This document shows, piece after piece, positions 46,417-54,792 of a DNA stretch of 64,000 nt. A program made the translations under genes and the position numbers. Under the pieces are notes generated by a model that made no database searches, was not told the origin of the DNA, and was given only the letters and a program-made list of their open reading frames with translations. Source of the stretch: Methanospirillum stamsii (GTDB taxonomy: Archaea; Halobacteriota; Methanomicrobia; Methanomicrobiales; Methanospirillaceae); contig NZ_QGMZ01000018.1 in assembly GCF_003173335.1 (NCBI RefSeq), positions 186,001-250,000 on the forward strand, given 5' to 3'. Numbering within the stretch: the stretch's first letter is position 1; each line of letters starts with the position of its first letter.

Positions 46417-47584
46417 ATCCGGAAGATGGCCGATTATCTATCAGATCAGTCTGATGGTGTTTATTATTATTTTATTGTCCGGGATTGCATCCGGAGTTAT
46501 CCAAAGTGATTCTGAGGTTAGCCTTACTGAAGGAGTTGTAGCATATAATTCTGGAGATCTTGAGTATTCACTTCAGATTTTTGAGTTAATAGTTCAAAAA
46601 GATCCATTGTGGCCAAATGGGTGGTTATGGAAAGGAGAAGTACTATCAGATTTGGGCAGACAGGATGAAGCAGATATAGCATTTAAAACCGGAAGATGTC
46701 TACAAAATCCCGGTTCCTGTCAGGTTCCATTGGAAGAAAACACGGTCAAAAATGCAGGTTTCAACGGTCACCATGCAGGAAATACATACTCCTCTCCATC
46801 AGTTGAGGATCCGGTTCCTGAATTTATAAGCGGCCATGGAGATCCGATAAGCCATGATGTCAGTTTAAGTCCTTCTAATAGCATCTCACCAGATAATAAT
46901 CAAAATCCTGCAGAGAGTTATGAAAAACAGGGGGACTATTCTTTTGATAGATCTGAGTGGGATAAAGCCCTTCAGTTCTACAAAATGGCTGAAAAATTGG
47001 ATCCTGATAACCCGGATTATTCTGATAAAGAAGGAGAAGCACATGCAAAAAAAGGAGACTTAATTTCTGCATTATCTGCATGGAATCGTACTCTTGAGCA
47101 TGAATCTAACCAAACTCTCCGCGATGAATTGTTTCAAAAGCGAAGTGAGGCATTTTCCAACCTGAATCAATCACTTGAGGCAGCAAAAGAACTGGAAAAT
47201 ATGAGTCCTGCTTCAAGAAATCCACAAAACCTCATCCGGAAGGGAGATCTCTATTCCATGGTCGGTGATCTTCCATCCGCGGAGAAGGCATACCTTGATT
47301 CATTATCTTTATTACCCGGGGATGTTGATACTTCACTGAGTCTTGCAAAACTCCGGATACAACAGGGGCGATATCCGGACGCGAAAGATATTCTAAACTC
47401 TATTCCGGAAATCTCACTAACGCCACCTCAAAGCAGGTTCCTGAATCAGTTGAAGAAACAGGTTCCTCATGACAGTACTGAAACATCAGATAATCTTTCA
47501 GTGCTTTTTTCAAGACCTGAATTTTATATTTTGACTCTGATAGGATTTGGGGTTGTATTTTACTTGAGAAAAAAGATATTCTGA
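46409..47584 (+). CDS. Membrane-anchored extracytoplasmic TPR protein
   Basis: 391 residues from ATG 46409. Signal/anchor helix about 9-30 (IIYQISLMVFIIILL), a first TPR pair (about 38-95: AYNSGDLEYSLQIFE, GWLWKGEVLSDLGRQDEAD), a low-complexity spacer, a second TPR array (about 165-345: GDYSFDRSEWDKALQFYKMAEKLDP and later repeats), and a C-terminal membrane helix about 369-388 ending in RKKIF. The repeats therefore face outside. Start choice: the upstream in-frame starts precede the signal helix by a charged, pseudokinase-encoded stretch. It overlaps pseudokinase 3, so it probably works with it as a partner-binding scaffold. Confidence 0.75.
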   Translation: MHKSGRWPIIYQISLMVFIIILLSGIASGVIQSDSEVSLTEGVVAYNSGDLEYSLQIFELIVQKDPLWPNGWLWKGEVLSDLGRQDEADIAFKTGRCLQNPGSCQVPLEENTVKNAGFNGHHAGNTYSSPSVEDPVPEFISGHGDPISHDVSLSPSNSISPDNNQNPAESYEKQGDYSFDRSEWDKALQFYKMAEKLDPDNPDYSDKEGEAHAKKGDLISALSAWNRTLEHESNQTLRDELFQKRSEAFSNLNQSLEAAKELENMSPASRNPQNLIRKGDLYSMVGDLPSAEKAYLDSLSLLPGDVDTSLSLAKLRIQQGRYPDAKDILNSIPEISLTPPQSRFLNQLKKQVPHDSTETSDNLSVLFSRPEFYILTLIGFGVVFYLRKKIF

Positions 47585-47596
47585 TCTTCCTTTTCT

Positions 47597-48085
47597 CTAA
47601 GAACATCCACAATCACTGATGGCTGAACCTGGTTTCGGATGTGTCACCTGAATATTTGTCTTTGCTTTCATTGTGCTGATTACTCCATTACTGCTCTCTT
47701 GATCATCCAGGATGAGCCCTATTTCAAGTGAATAAACACCAGGTTGAAGGGAAGGGATGGTAAATGGTATCGTATAGGTTCTTTCTTCCCCTTTTGCCGG
47801 AACCGGCCATTCAGCATTTGTGGTAATAAGAGTCCTCGGGCCGAGTGATCCGGTAAACTTTAATGATTCTGCCTGTCCGGGTTTGATATCCCGGTTAACT
47901 ACAGTTATTATCGGGGAGATATTCATGCCCGGACTCACGATCGTACTATCAGATGGAAGGTTGATACTTGCAATATAAATCTCCGAATTATCTCCCGACA
48001 CCGGAGAAATAATGGCGATGAATGTGATGCAGAGTGTCAGAAAAAATACTGGATTAAAATATCCTAGCGAACGAGAATGTGTCAT
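47597..48085 (-). CDS. Small secreted CARDB-like protein
   Basis: 162 residues from ATG 48085: signal helix about 8-30 (PVFFLTLCITFIAII), then one CARDB/Ig-like beta-sandwich (NLPSDSTIVSPGMNISPIITVVN, then SLQPGVYSLEIGLIL), ending in DCGCS. The TATA element GGATATAA at 48111-48118 lies 26-33 bases upstream of this ATG, so a nearly leaderless message starting here fits better than the upstream ATG at 48145. Its beta-sandwich type resembles the extracytoplasmic domains of the pseudokinases, and it is convergent with the TPR gene (12-base gap). Confidence 0.6.
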   Translation of the reverse strand: MTHSRSLGYFNPVFFLTLCITFIAIISPVSGDNSEIYIASINLPSDSTIVSPGMNISPIITVVNRDIKPGQAESLKFTGSLGPRTLITTNAEWPVPAKGEERTYTIPFTIPSLQPGVYSLEIGLILDDQESSNGVISTMKAKTNIQVTHPKPGSAISDCGCS

Positions 48086-48110
48086 ATACTCAGATAGTAA
48101 TTGTTTCGGT

Positions 48111-48118
48111 TTATATCC
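48111..48118 (-). promoter_or_regulatory. TATA box of the small secreted protein gene
   Basis: GGATATAA on the minus strand, about 26-33 bases before ATG 48085, implying a leaderless or near-leaderless transcript. Confidence 0.45.
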
Positions 48119-48180
48119 TGTCATTGAAATAAAATTCCTGCACATGCACTGACTTTTTATTCCTCTGATAGAATGATACT

Positions 48181-48930
48181 ATGATAATGGATATCATCAG
48201 TCTTTCATCACCTGAAAAAACAGGCACGCCATCAGATCTTCAGAGGGAGCTCTATGATGAGGTTCCGACAGCAATTTTCATCAATGGAAAACATGTCTCT
48301 ACTATCCTTTTAGCGCCCGGAAATCAGGAAGAATATTTCACAGGGTTCTTGTTCACCGAGCAATACATCTCAAAAATTGAAGAGATAGAGTCTATAAGAC
48401 CTGAAAAAAACCGGATTAGTGTTCTTACAACAAACATCTTCACAAGTCCGGGTCCGAAAAAAACAATCCTCTCCGGGTGTGGAGGAGCAGTTTCATATGT
48501 TGACCCCGGAAAACTACCGGTGATTTCATCTGATTTTTCTGTCAGTGTAGAGGATCTGAAAACAGGAATATCCGGATTCAATGCGTTCAATCGTGCAAGT
48601 TCCAATAGCCCGTCAATTTCATCTCTCTTTTTGGGGCCGGAGGTTCTTTATCAGCGGTCTGATATCGGTGATGAACAGGTGACTGACCGGATAATCGGTG
48701 CTGCTCTTATGGGATCAATCAATTTTTCCACGACCTGGTGTATGAGTACAGTCATCATTACCTCTGAAATTGTGAGAAAATGCCTGATAGTTGGAATTCC
48801 CCTCATTCTTACAGCCAGCCACCTAACTAAACTGGCACAGGAGATTGGACAGAAAAACGGAATATGTATTGCCAGTCTCCAAAATGATTCCCTGGTGATA
48901 TATGCTCATCCGGAACGAATAATCCGCTGA
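48181..48930 (+). CDS. fdhD: FdhD-like formate dehydrogenase sulfurtransferase
   Basis: 249-residue FdhD-family protein, which in bacteria passes sulfur from a cysteine desulfurase to the Mo/W-bis-MGD cofactor of formate dehydrogenase. Conserved: DEVPTAIFINGKHVSTILLAP near residue 24-44, EEYFTGFLFTEQYI near 50-63 and the C-terminal domain (TDRIIGAALM, LIVGIPLILTASHLTKLA). The usual C-x-x-C sulfur-carrying loop reads SGCGGAV: the first Cys is there, the second is Ala. The 3' end abuts the stop of the desulfurase fusion on the other strand. There is no formate dehydrogenase gene in the window. Confidence 0.82.
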   Translation: MIMDIISLSSPEKTGTPSDLQRELYDEVPTAIFINGKHVSTILLAPGNQEEYFTGFLFTEQYISKIEEIESIRPEKNRISVLTTNIFTSPGPKKTILSGCGGAVSYVDPGKLPVISSDFSVSVEDLKTGISGFNAFNRASSNSPSISSLFLGPEVLYQRSDIGDEQVTDRIIGAALMGSINFSTTWCMSTVIITSEIVRKCLIVGIPLILTASHLTKLAQEIGQKNGICIASLQNDSLVIYAHPERIIR

Positions 48931-51555
48931 TTATTTGGCAATAATCTCTTTTAAAGTTGCGATAAAGAGGTCAATGTCATCTATTGTTGTATAAATACCA
49001 AGGCTTACTCTTACGGTTCCGTTCGGAAGACCAAGAGCATACATTAAGGGATGACAACAATGGAGTCCAGACCTGACAAGGATGTCATGTTCATCAAGCT
49101 GCTGAGCCATTTCATGAGGGTGCATTCCTTCAACCGTGAATGATACAACACCTATACGGTTTTCTGGAAGAGGAGGCGCAAATACCGTTATTCTGTCCAG
49201 AGTTTTCAGGATGCTGATGAGATGGGTGGTAAGGGTTGATTCATGGTCATGGATCTTTTCCATGCCGATTTTCCGAAGATAATCAATTGCAATGCCAAGA
49301 GCTATTCCCCCGGAAATATTCGGGGTTCCTGCTTCATACTGCTCATAGCCCTCAAGCACGGTGATATCCTTTTCTGTAACCGATTCAACCATACCTCCCC
49401 CCATCATCATTGGTTTCAGGATTGGATCTCTCATCCAGAGAACACCGGTTCCGGTAGGCCCGAGCATTTTATGCCCGGAAAAACAGTAAAAGTCACATCC
49501 TATTTTTGCCACATCAACCGGAATATGAGGAGCTCCCTGTGCTCCGTCCACAAGGAGTAATGTCCCGCATTTTCTGCAAATGTCTGCTATCTCTTCTACT
49601 GGAAGAAGTGTTCCAAGTACATTTGATGCATGAGTAATTGCGACCAATTTTACCGGAGTTACGAGGGCATTCCTGAACGCTTCCATGTCCAGCATAAAGT
49701 CCGGAGTAATGCCAATTACTTCAACGATAACGCCCAGTTTTTCAAGAGCCTTCCAGGGAAGGAAGTTTGAATGATGTTCGAGTATCGTTGTAACAATCCT
49801 GTCACCCGGACTCCAGGAAAGACCATAGGCAACCATATTAATTGCTTCGGTGGTATTTTTAGTAAAAACTGTGATACCTGCTGTTCCCCCGATGAATTTC
49901 GAAACCTTCTCATGGGCATGCCAGTACCGCTGGGTTGCTATCCGGGTTAGCCGGTGAACTCCCCTCCCTACATTGGACCTGTACTGATGTTCGAATTCCA
50001 CCAATGCCTGGACAACCGGTTCAGGTGAGCAACTAGTAGCGGCATTATCAAGGTAGATGACATCACCAAGAATCGGAAAATCGTGCTTAATATCCCTGAA
50101 AATATCCTGCTCTATTTGTAGAGGCTCTCTTGTAGGGATATTTTGAGCAGAAACCTGTTCTTGTTTCTTTTTTGTTCGCGTCCCCTTTGCAAGGGTAAAG
50201 TCATCATGTACCAGGACTCCCATATTCCTACATAATTCCCGCATCTTGGGAGGAAGAGCCCGCCATCGCCAGAGCCCCCAGTCGGTGTATGCATCAGGCA
50301 TCTGTTTTTTCTCTGCCCATTTATCCAGGAAATCATCCCACCTATCAGTCATCTCCGGATGGGTTTTTTTAATTCCCTCGTATTCACTTTCCAGCATAGC
50401 CGGACAGAGGTAACAGCCTATCCGCTCAATTCCTCTTTCATAGAGGGGGTTCATCGGGATTTTTTTCCACCAGAGGTAGAGGAAGACTTCGAATGCTCTC
50501 CAACTTCTGATGGGTGAGATATTCAGTTGAAGGGGATTTGCCGGGTTCTGGCTGGTTTCATCAAGACCGGCCCGGTTCCAGGATTCATACCAGCGGTTCC
50601 CCTGAATAGTGACGCATGGTCCGACATCAGCAAGATATATCTTCAGGGGATGGAGTTTAAGCAGTTTACAACACCACCGGTTGTCTTTGCCCGGTGGACC
50701 TGCTTTCTCCGCTGCCTGAAAAAAATCACCGCCTTTCCGAATAATTTCAGCCCCCTGTTCCTCAATAAACCGGATAGTCTCGGGAAATTCAAGTCCGGTA
50801 TCGATAAAAAAGGATTTTGTAACTCCTGCTTTTTTTGCCAGATGAAGTATTGCAGTACTGTCTTTTCCCCCTGAAAACGATACATTTGCAGTCGGCCGGT
50901 CATTGATATGACTCTTTATGGTCCGGATTGCATTTCTTTCAAGGTTTTTCAGATGATACTGATTCTGTGCAATCACGGCCTCCCAGTCAGGGTCAGGATA
51001 TGTCCGGGGAGTTACCTGAAGGAGTTCTTTAACCCGGATATATCCTTCTTTTACAACTCCGGTCCCATATTTTCCATTTGCGGTGATAATTACCGTTCCG
51101 TCAGAGAGAGGCTCTGATAATTTGAATCTCTTCCCGCCTATCCTCCCCTTTTCGGATTTCAGGTCAACTATTCTGGTAAGATCTACAATCCCTCTCTTGA
51201 TGTGGGTCAGGAGAAAAGGGAGGGCTTCGGGAGTGATATCCAGGGAAAATTTTCTGGTAACCGGATCAAAGGTAAGCCATCCAAACCTTTCTCCGTTTAT
51301 AATGACCAGTTCTGCCCGGTCATATCCTCCGGTTTTATTGAGGAGGATGACTTTTGGAAGAGGGATCTCTCCAAACTGTGATGCAATTAATTCGTAGATG
51401 AGATTCCGGTCTGCAGAAAGAGCTGGCCGGAGGTCGTATGGCTGAAGAAGAGGGATGGTTTTTCCCTCTCCCCCGCAACTACAACTCCGTGCGATGAGTG
51501 GAATATTGCAGTGTTCACACCAATAAAGAGTTTTTTTCACAGCCGGCTCGTGCAT
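48931..51555 (-). CDS. Fusion of PAPS-reductase-family PP-loop protein and cysteine desulfurase
   Basis: 874 residues. N-terminal zinc ribbon (C13-x-x-C16, C25-x-C27); PUA-like segment about 130-180; PP-loop ATPase of the PAPS reductase family with SFSGGKDSTA at 226-235, adjacent Cys295-Cys296 and CYLCP at 381-385 (possible Fe-S ligands); then a complete SufS/CsdA-type cysteine desulfurase from about 485, with PLP Lys696 in SGHKMLGPTGTG and a catalytic Cys at 833/834 in RSGLHCCHP. A desulfurase producing persulfide fused to an adenylating PP-loop enzyme suggests direct sulfur transfer to an adenylated acceptor (for example RNA or a sulfur carrier) rather than sulfate reduction. The acceptor is unknown. 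It is a single gene with no frameshift. Confidence 0.85.
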   Translation of the reverse strand: MHEPAVKKTLYWCEHCNIPLIARSCSCGGEGKTIPLLQPYDLRPALSADRNLIYELIASQFGEIPLPKVILLNKTGGYDRAELVIINGERFGWLTFDPVTRKFSLDITPEALPFLLTHIKRGIVDLTRIVDLKSEKGRIGGKRFKLSEPLSDGTVIITANGKYGTGVVKEGYIRVKELLQVTPRTYPDPDWEAVIAQNQYHLKNLERNAIRTIKSHINDRPTANVSFSGGKDSTAILHLAKKAGVTKSFFIDTGLEFPETIRFIEEQGAEIIRKGGDFFQAAEKAGPPGKDNRWCCKLLKLHPLKIYLADVGPCVTIQGNRWYESWNRAGLDETSQNPANPLQLNISPIRSWRAFEVFLYLWWKKIPMNPLYERGIERIGCYLCPAMLESEYEGIKKTHPEMTDRWDDFLDKWAEKKQMPDAYTDWGLWRWRALPPKMRELCRNMGVLVHDDFTLAKGTRTKKKQEQVSAQNIPTREPLQIEQDIFRDIKHDFPILGDVIYLDNAATSCSPEPVVQALVEFEHQYRSNVGRGVHRLTRIATQRYWHAHEKVSKFIGGTAGITVFTKNTTEAINMVAYGLSWSPGDRIVTTILEHHSNFLPWKALEKLGVIVEVIGITPDFMLDMEAFRNALVTPVKLVAITHASNVLGTLLPVEEIADICRKCGTLLLVDGAQGAPHIPVDVAKIGCDFYCFSGHKMLGPTGTGVLWMRDPILKPMMMGGGMVESVTEKDITVLEGYEQYEAGTPNISGGIALGIAIDYLRKIGMEKIHDHESTLTTHLISILKTLDRITVFAPPLPENRIGVVSFTVEGMHPHEMAQQLDEHDILVRSGLHCCHPLMYALGLPNGTVRVSLGIYTTIDDIDLFIATLKEIIAK

Positions 51556-51622
51556 TTCACTGAATAATAGGGGTTGTGGGGTAAAAAGGTACAGGCAGAT
51601 GAAAAACGGTGATGGTTTTTTT

Positions 51623-52426
51623 TTATTTTCTGGTATTTTGCGTTAGGTATTGTTCAATCTGTTGTAAACGCAACGTGATATCAGAATATCCTGCTTCCTG
51701 TCTCTCAATGGTTGCCTTGAGCAGATCAAGTTTTTCTAATATCTCTCGATCAGCCTGAACAATTGGTTCCTCTTCTTTTTTCGATGAAAGAAGTTTATTT
51801 GCAATGTATCCGGCAAATGTGGCAAATATCCCTACGCCGGTTGTCATAACCAGGATCCCAATGGCTTTTCCTGCATTGGTCACCGGGTAATGATCCCCAT
51901 ATCCTACGGTTGTAATTGTTACATAGACCCACCAGATGGCATCAGTTGCATTGATAATATTCGCATCTTCTGCTCCTCTTTCAGCCAGGAGAATGAAAAA
52001 CGATCCAAATTCAATAATGAGAAACACCATCAGAACAAGGATGTAAATGGCTGTTTCAGCACGGTTTTCTAAAAGATGTCGTCTGATATTATGTAATCCA
52101 AGGTTGTGTATAATCCGGTATGCTTTAAAAATCCTGAAAAGCCTCAAAAATCTCATAACCGGAACACATGCAAGAAGATCTGCCCAACCCCAGTTCTGAA
52201 TAAAATACTGTTTCTTTGACCTTGCCGTAATAATCCGGAAAATAAAATCCAATAGGAAAATTGCGGTAAGTCCGGTATTCATGATGAGAATGAGAGAGTG
52301 GGTATCTTCATCAAGTCCTGGAATCCAGAGTATTCCCAGGTTAAAAATGGAGATGATGGATACAATTGCGATGAAAATTTCATATCCAGGATCTTTCATT
52401 TCGGTTGAAAAAGTATGATTGACCAT
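51623..52426 (-). CDS. Voltage-gated-type potassium channel
   Basis: 267 residues with six helices. The S4-like helix MRFLRLFRIFKAYRI (91-105) carries regularly spaced Arg/Lys residues, and the selectivity filter TTVGYGD is at 172-178 between pore helix and S6. A C-terminal coiled coil (about 222-263) may tetramerise. It should conduct K+ across the cytoplasmic membrane and respond to voltage. No RCK domain is present. It is transcribed divergently from the W/Mo locus. Confidence 0.9.
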   Translation of the reverse strand: MVNHTFSTEMKDPGYEIFIAIVSIISIFNLGILWIPGLDEDTHSLILIMNTGLTAIFLLDFIFRIITARSKKQYFIQNWGWADLLACVPVMRFLRLFRIFKAYRIIHNLGLHNIRRHLLENRAETAIYILVLMVFLIIEFGSFFILLAERGAEDANIINATDAIWWVYVTITTVGYGDHYPVTNAGKAIGILVMTTGVGIFATFAGYIANKLLSSKKEEEPIVQADREILEKLDLLKATIERQEAGYSDITLRLQQIEQYLTQNTRK

Positions 52427-52485
52427 AGACTATGGTATGATTTCTTCTCCATGACTAATAGGTTAATACAGGTATGACAGGTATT

Positions 52486-52526
52486 CCTGAAATCAGGTGA
52501 TATATCATTTGATTTATGAAATCAAA
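52486..52526. promoter_or_regulatory. Two palindromes flanking the TATA box of the W/Mo uptake locus
   Basis: CCTGA-AA-TCAGG (52486-52497) and TTTGATTT-ATG-AAATCAAA (52508-52526) are perfect inverted repeats placed on either side of GATATATCAT (TATA box, about 52499-52507). The arrangement suits a repressor controlling the divergent or rightward promoter. The sequences do not match the bacterial ModE consensus. Confidence 0.45.
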
Positions 52527-52602
52527 TCGGAAATTTCTTTTTTAGAACTAGTGATCTTATTTCTGCATCTTTTTGGATTAGATGCCACGATCGGTGAATT
52601 GG

Positions 52603-54699
52603 ATGAAAGTAGGAATAAATAAAAATCAGGTTTACCTGGGCTTTGTCCTGGTAATCCTCCTTCTGATGGTTGGACCTGTTATGGGGTCTGGTGAAATTCT
52701 ATTTGAAGGTCCGTTGTCATTGTCTGATAATACTGTTGAAATTTCATCATATGTTTCGGATGAATCATATGAAATCCCTGCCAACACCCCTCTTGGAGCT
52801 TTGGCAACAGTAGTTGATCTTCCATTGAAGATCACGGACAAATCCTTTGAAAAAAACGGAATATTGATGCTTGATGCAATCGGCTCTTTTGAATATGACA
52901 AAGCCCAGGGAAAAACCTGGGTTTGTGTTGTAAATGGAGCAACCCTTGATGATTACGGGAGTCCGGAAACAGACGGACTGAATATTAAAGTTCTTTCTCC
53001 AGGTGATGAGGTTTCATTTTTCTATGGGGAGAAACCCGTAAGTGCCGATAATGCAGAAGCTTCAGTATTATTCAGCGATGAGAATTCTGGTTTGGTTCAA
53101 GATCTACCGGATAATCAGGATCAAGGTTTAGTATCTGCCGGAGATCAAATTGAGGAAGGAAATTCTTTGCAGATTGATGCAGATGAATGGTCTATCAGCC
53201 TTACCGGAGCCATTTCTGATGAAATCAACCAGACCTTCTTTGAAGAATCAGCATCCTGCCATAAAGGCTCCTTTACTGATGAAGACGGGAATGAGTACAC
53301 CGGGATTCCCCTCTGGAGACTGCTTGGATGGGTAGATGATGAAGTGTCTCATGGCTCTGAAGGATTTAATGATGCTGCTTTCGAATCCGGGTATGTGGTC
53401 GTTGTAAAAGCCGGAGACGGATATTCGAGAGAATTTTCAACGAAGGATCTTACAACTTCTGATGAAATTATCATCGCCAACAATATGAATGGAGAACCTC
53501 TCGCAGCAGATGGAGAAAAACCTTCATATCCATTGAAACTTGTCGGGCCTACCATCACCGGTGGTAATTCTGTTGGTAATATTGTCGAAATAGAATTAAT
53601 CGGATTGCCCGTTTTCTCTGAAAAATCCGGTTCAGATAGTACCGAGCAATCTGAACAAAAAGAAATTCCACAGATACATATCGTGAAGTACGAAACGGAT
53701 GGAAAAACCATCATCAACGAGACAACGGTTGATTATCAATGGATGGAGGATAATCTAGAAGTTATTGGTGATGGAAAAACCACCTATAAATATGAAGGGA
53801 TTACGAATAATCCTGAAGATCTTTGGAATAGTAACCAGTCATTTTCGAATGGTTTCAAGATTGAATCCGCAGTAAAAGGAACTCTCCTTCGCGACCTGGT
53901 AAACCTAGTTGGTGGGATGGAACCGGGAACATTGGTAAAACTGGTTGCTTCGGATGGGTATGAAACAAAACTAGGGTATCCCTCTGTATATCCCAATCCT
54001 GCTGCACTTGACCTTGCCGGAGATCCATTTCTGGCCTTCGCAAAAGGTGACAAGGTAGTCCCTGACTTTAAAGAAGGGTACCAGTTATTCTTCACCGGTG
54101 GAGATGACCAGGTCTTTTCAAACTGGGATATGCATGAGACCATGGACTCTAACCACTGGCACTATTACTGGGAAAGCGGAGTCCAGTACCCTTCAGCTGG
54201 TGGCCTTGCAGCAAAATATATTGAGACTATTGAGGTTTATTCAGAGCCGGAATCGGAATGGGGACTTATTCTTGATGGGACACAGATCGGTGGGGTGAAA
54301 ACTGATATTTCCAGTGGCTATTTCGATTCAGCTCTCGTCTGCCAGTTTGGCTCTAACCATGTGGCAACATATACCGATTCTGATGGAAAAACCTGGAAAG
54401 GTATGCCTCTCTGGTTCCTCTGTGGATTTGTAGATGATGCCGATCAACATTCGAATAATGCATACAATGAGTCTCTTGCAGATAGCGGATATCAGATTGT
54501 CATTACCGGAACAGATGGTACATCAATCACCCTTGAGAGTGCTGATGTGAAACGTTCCGGCGATTATATCCTCGCCTCTATCCGGGACGATATACTGATT
54601 CCAAAGGACGATGCATCCTGGCCACTCGTTCTCACCGGATCTGGTGTCTCTGATCCGGTTATGGCTGTAGAGAAGATAGAACTCAAATCCCTGCAATAA
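52603..54699 (+). CDS. Secreted multidomain protein with DUF4430-like and molybdopterin-oxidoreductase-like domains
   Basis: 698 residues from ATG 52603 (GGTGA five bases upstream). Signal helix about 10-28. The next domain (about 35-150: NTPLGALATVV, GKTWVCVVNG) resembles DUF4430. Three later modules resemble the oxidoreductase molybdopterin-binding (SUOX-like) fold: about 200-335 (YTGIPLWRLLGWVDD), about 365-550 (VDYQWMEDNLEVIGDG) and about 555-698 (WKGMPLWFLCGFVDD). The signature IPLWRLLG/MPLWFLCG occurs in the first and third. No sulfite-oxidase catalytic Cys is obvious. Just upstream of a WtpABC-type transporter, it may scavenge Mo/W or a pterin cofactor at the surface; this is inference. 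Confidence 0.7.
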   Translation: MKVGINKNQVYLGFVLVILLLMVGPVMGSGEILFEGPLSLSDNTVEISSYVSDESYEIPANTPLGALATVVDLPLKITDKSFEKNGILMLDAIGSFEYDKAQGKTWVCVVNGATLDDYGSPETDGLNIKVLSPGDEVSFFYGEKPVSADNAEASVLFSDENSGLVQDLPDNQDQGLVSAGDQIEEGNSLQIDADEWSISLTGAISDEINQTFFEESASCHKGSFTDEDGNEYTGIPLWRLLGWVDDEVSHGSEGFNDAAFESGYVVVVKAGDGYSREFSTKDLTTSDEIIIANNMNGEPLAADGEKPSYPLKLVGPTITGGNSVGNIVEIELIGLPVFSEKSGSDSTEQSEQKEIPQIHIVKYETDGKTIINETTVDYQWMEDNLEVIGDGKTTYKYEGITNNPEDLWNSNQSFSNGFKIESAVKGTLLRDLVNLVGGMEPGTLVKLVASDGYETKLGYPSVYPNPAALDLAGDPFLAFAKGDKVVPDFKEGYQLFFTGGDDQVFSNWDMHETMDSNHWHYYWESGVQYPSAGGLAAKYIETIEVYSEPESEWGLILDGTQIGGVKTDISSGYFDSALVCQFGSNHVATYTDSDGKTWKGMPLWFLCGFVDDADQHSNNAYNESLADSGYQIVITGTDGTSITLESADVKRSGDYILASIRDDILIPKDDASWPLVLTGSGVSDPVMAVEKIELKSLQ

Positions 54700-54710
54700 A
54701 TGGGTGATGT

Positions 54711-54731
54711 CTGATTTCGCATACGAATCAG
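54711..54731. repeat. Stem-loop between the secreted protein and the permease gene
   Basis: CTGATTTCG, a CATA loop and CGAATCAG pair with one bulged T. It lies 11 bases after the upstream stop and 48 before the permease start; it may be a 3'-end stem or a regulatory hairpin in the operon. Confidence 0.35.
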
Positions 54732-54750
54732 TATCTGACGGGGAAGTGAA

Positions 54751-54792
54751 ATGAAAAATTCAAATCCTCTGTTTTTTTATGAATCGTCCTGA
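54751..54792 (+). other. Thirteen-codon leader reading frame overlapping the permease start
   Basis: ATG at 54751 follows GGGGAAGTGA, a good ribosome binding site, and encodes 13 residues ending at TGA 54790-54792, overlapping the permease start (54779). The permease ATG itself has only a run of seven T before it and no binding site. Removing one T would fuse the leader in frame with the permease. It may be translational coupling, slippage, or a sequence error. Confidence 0.35.
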
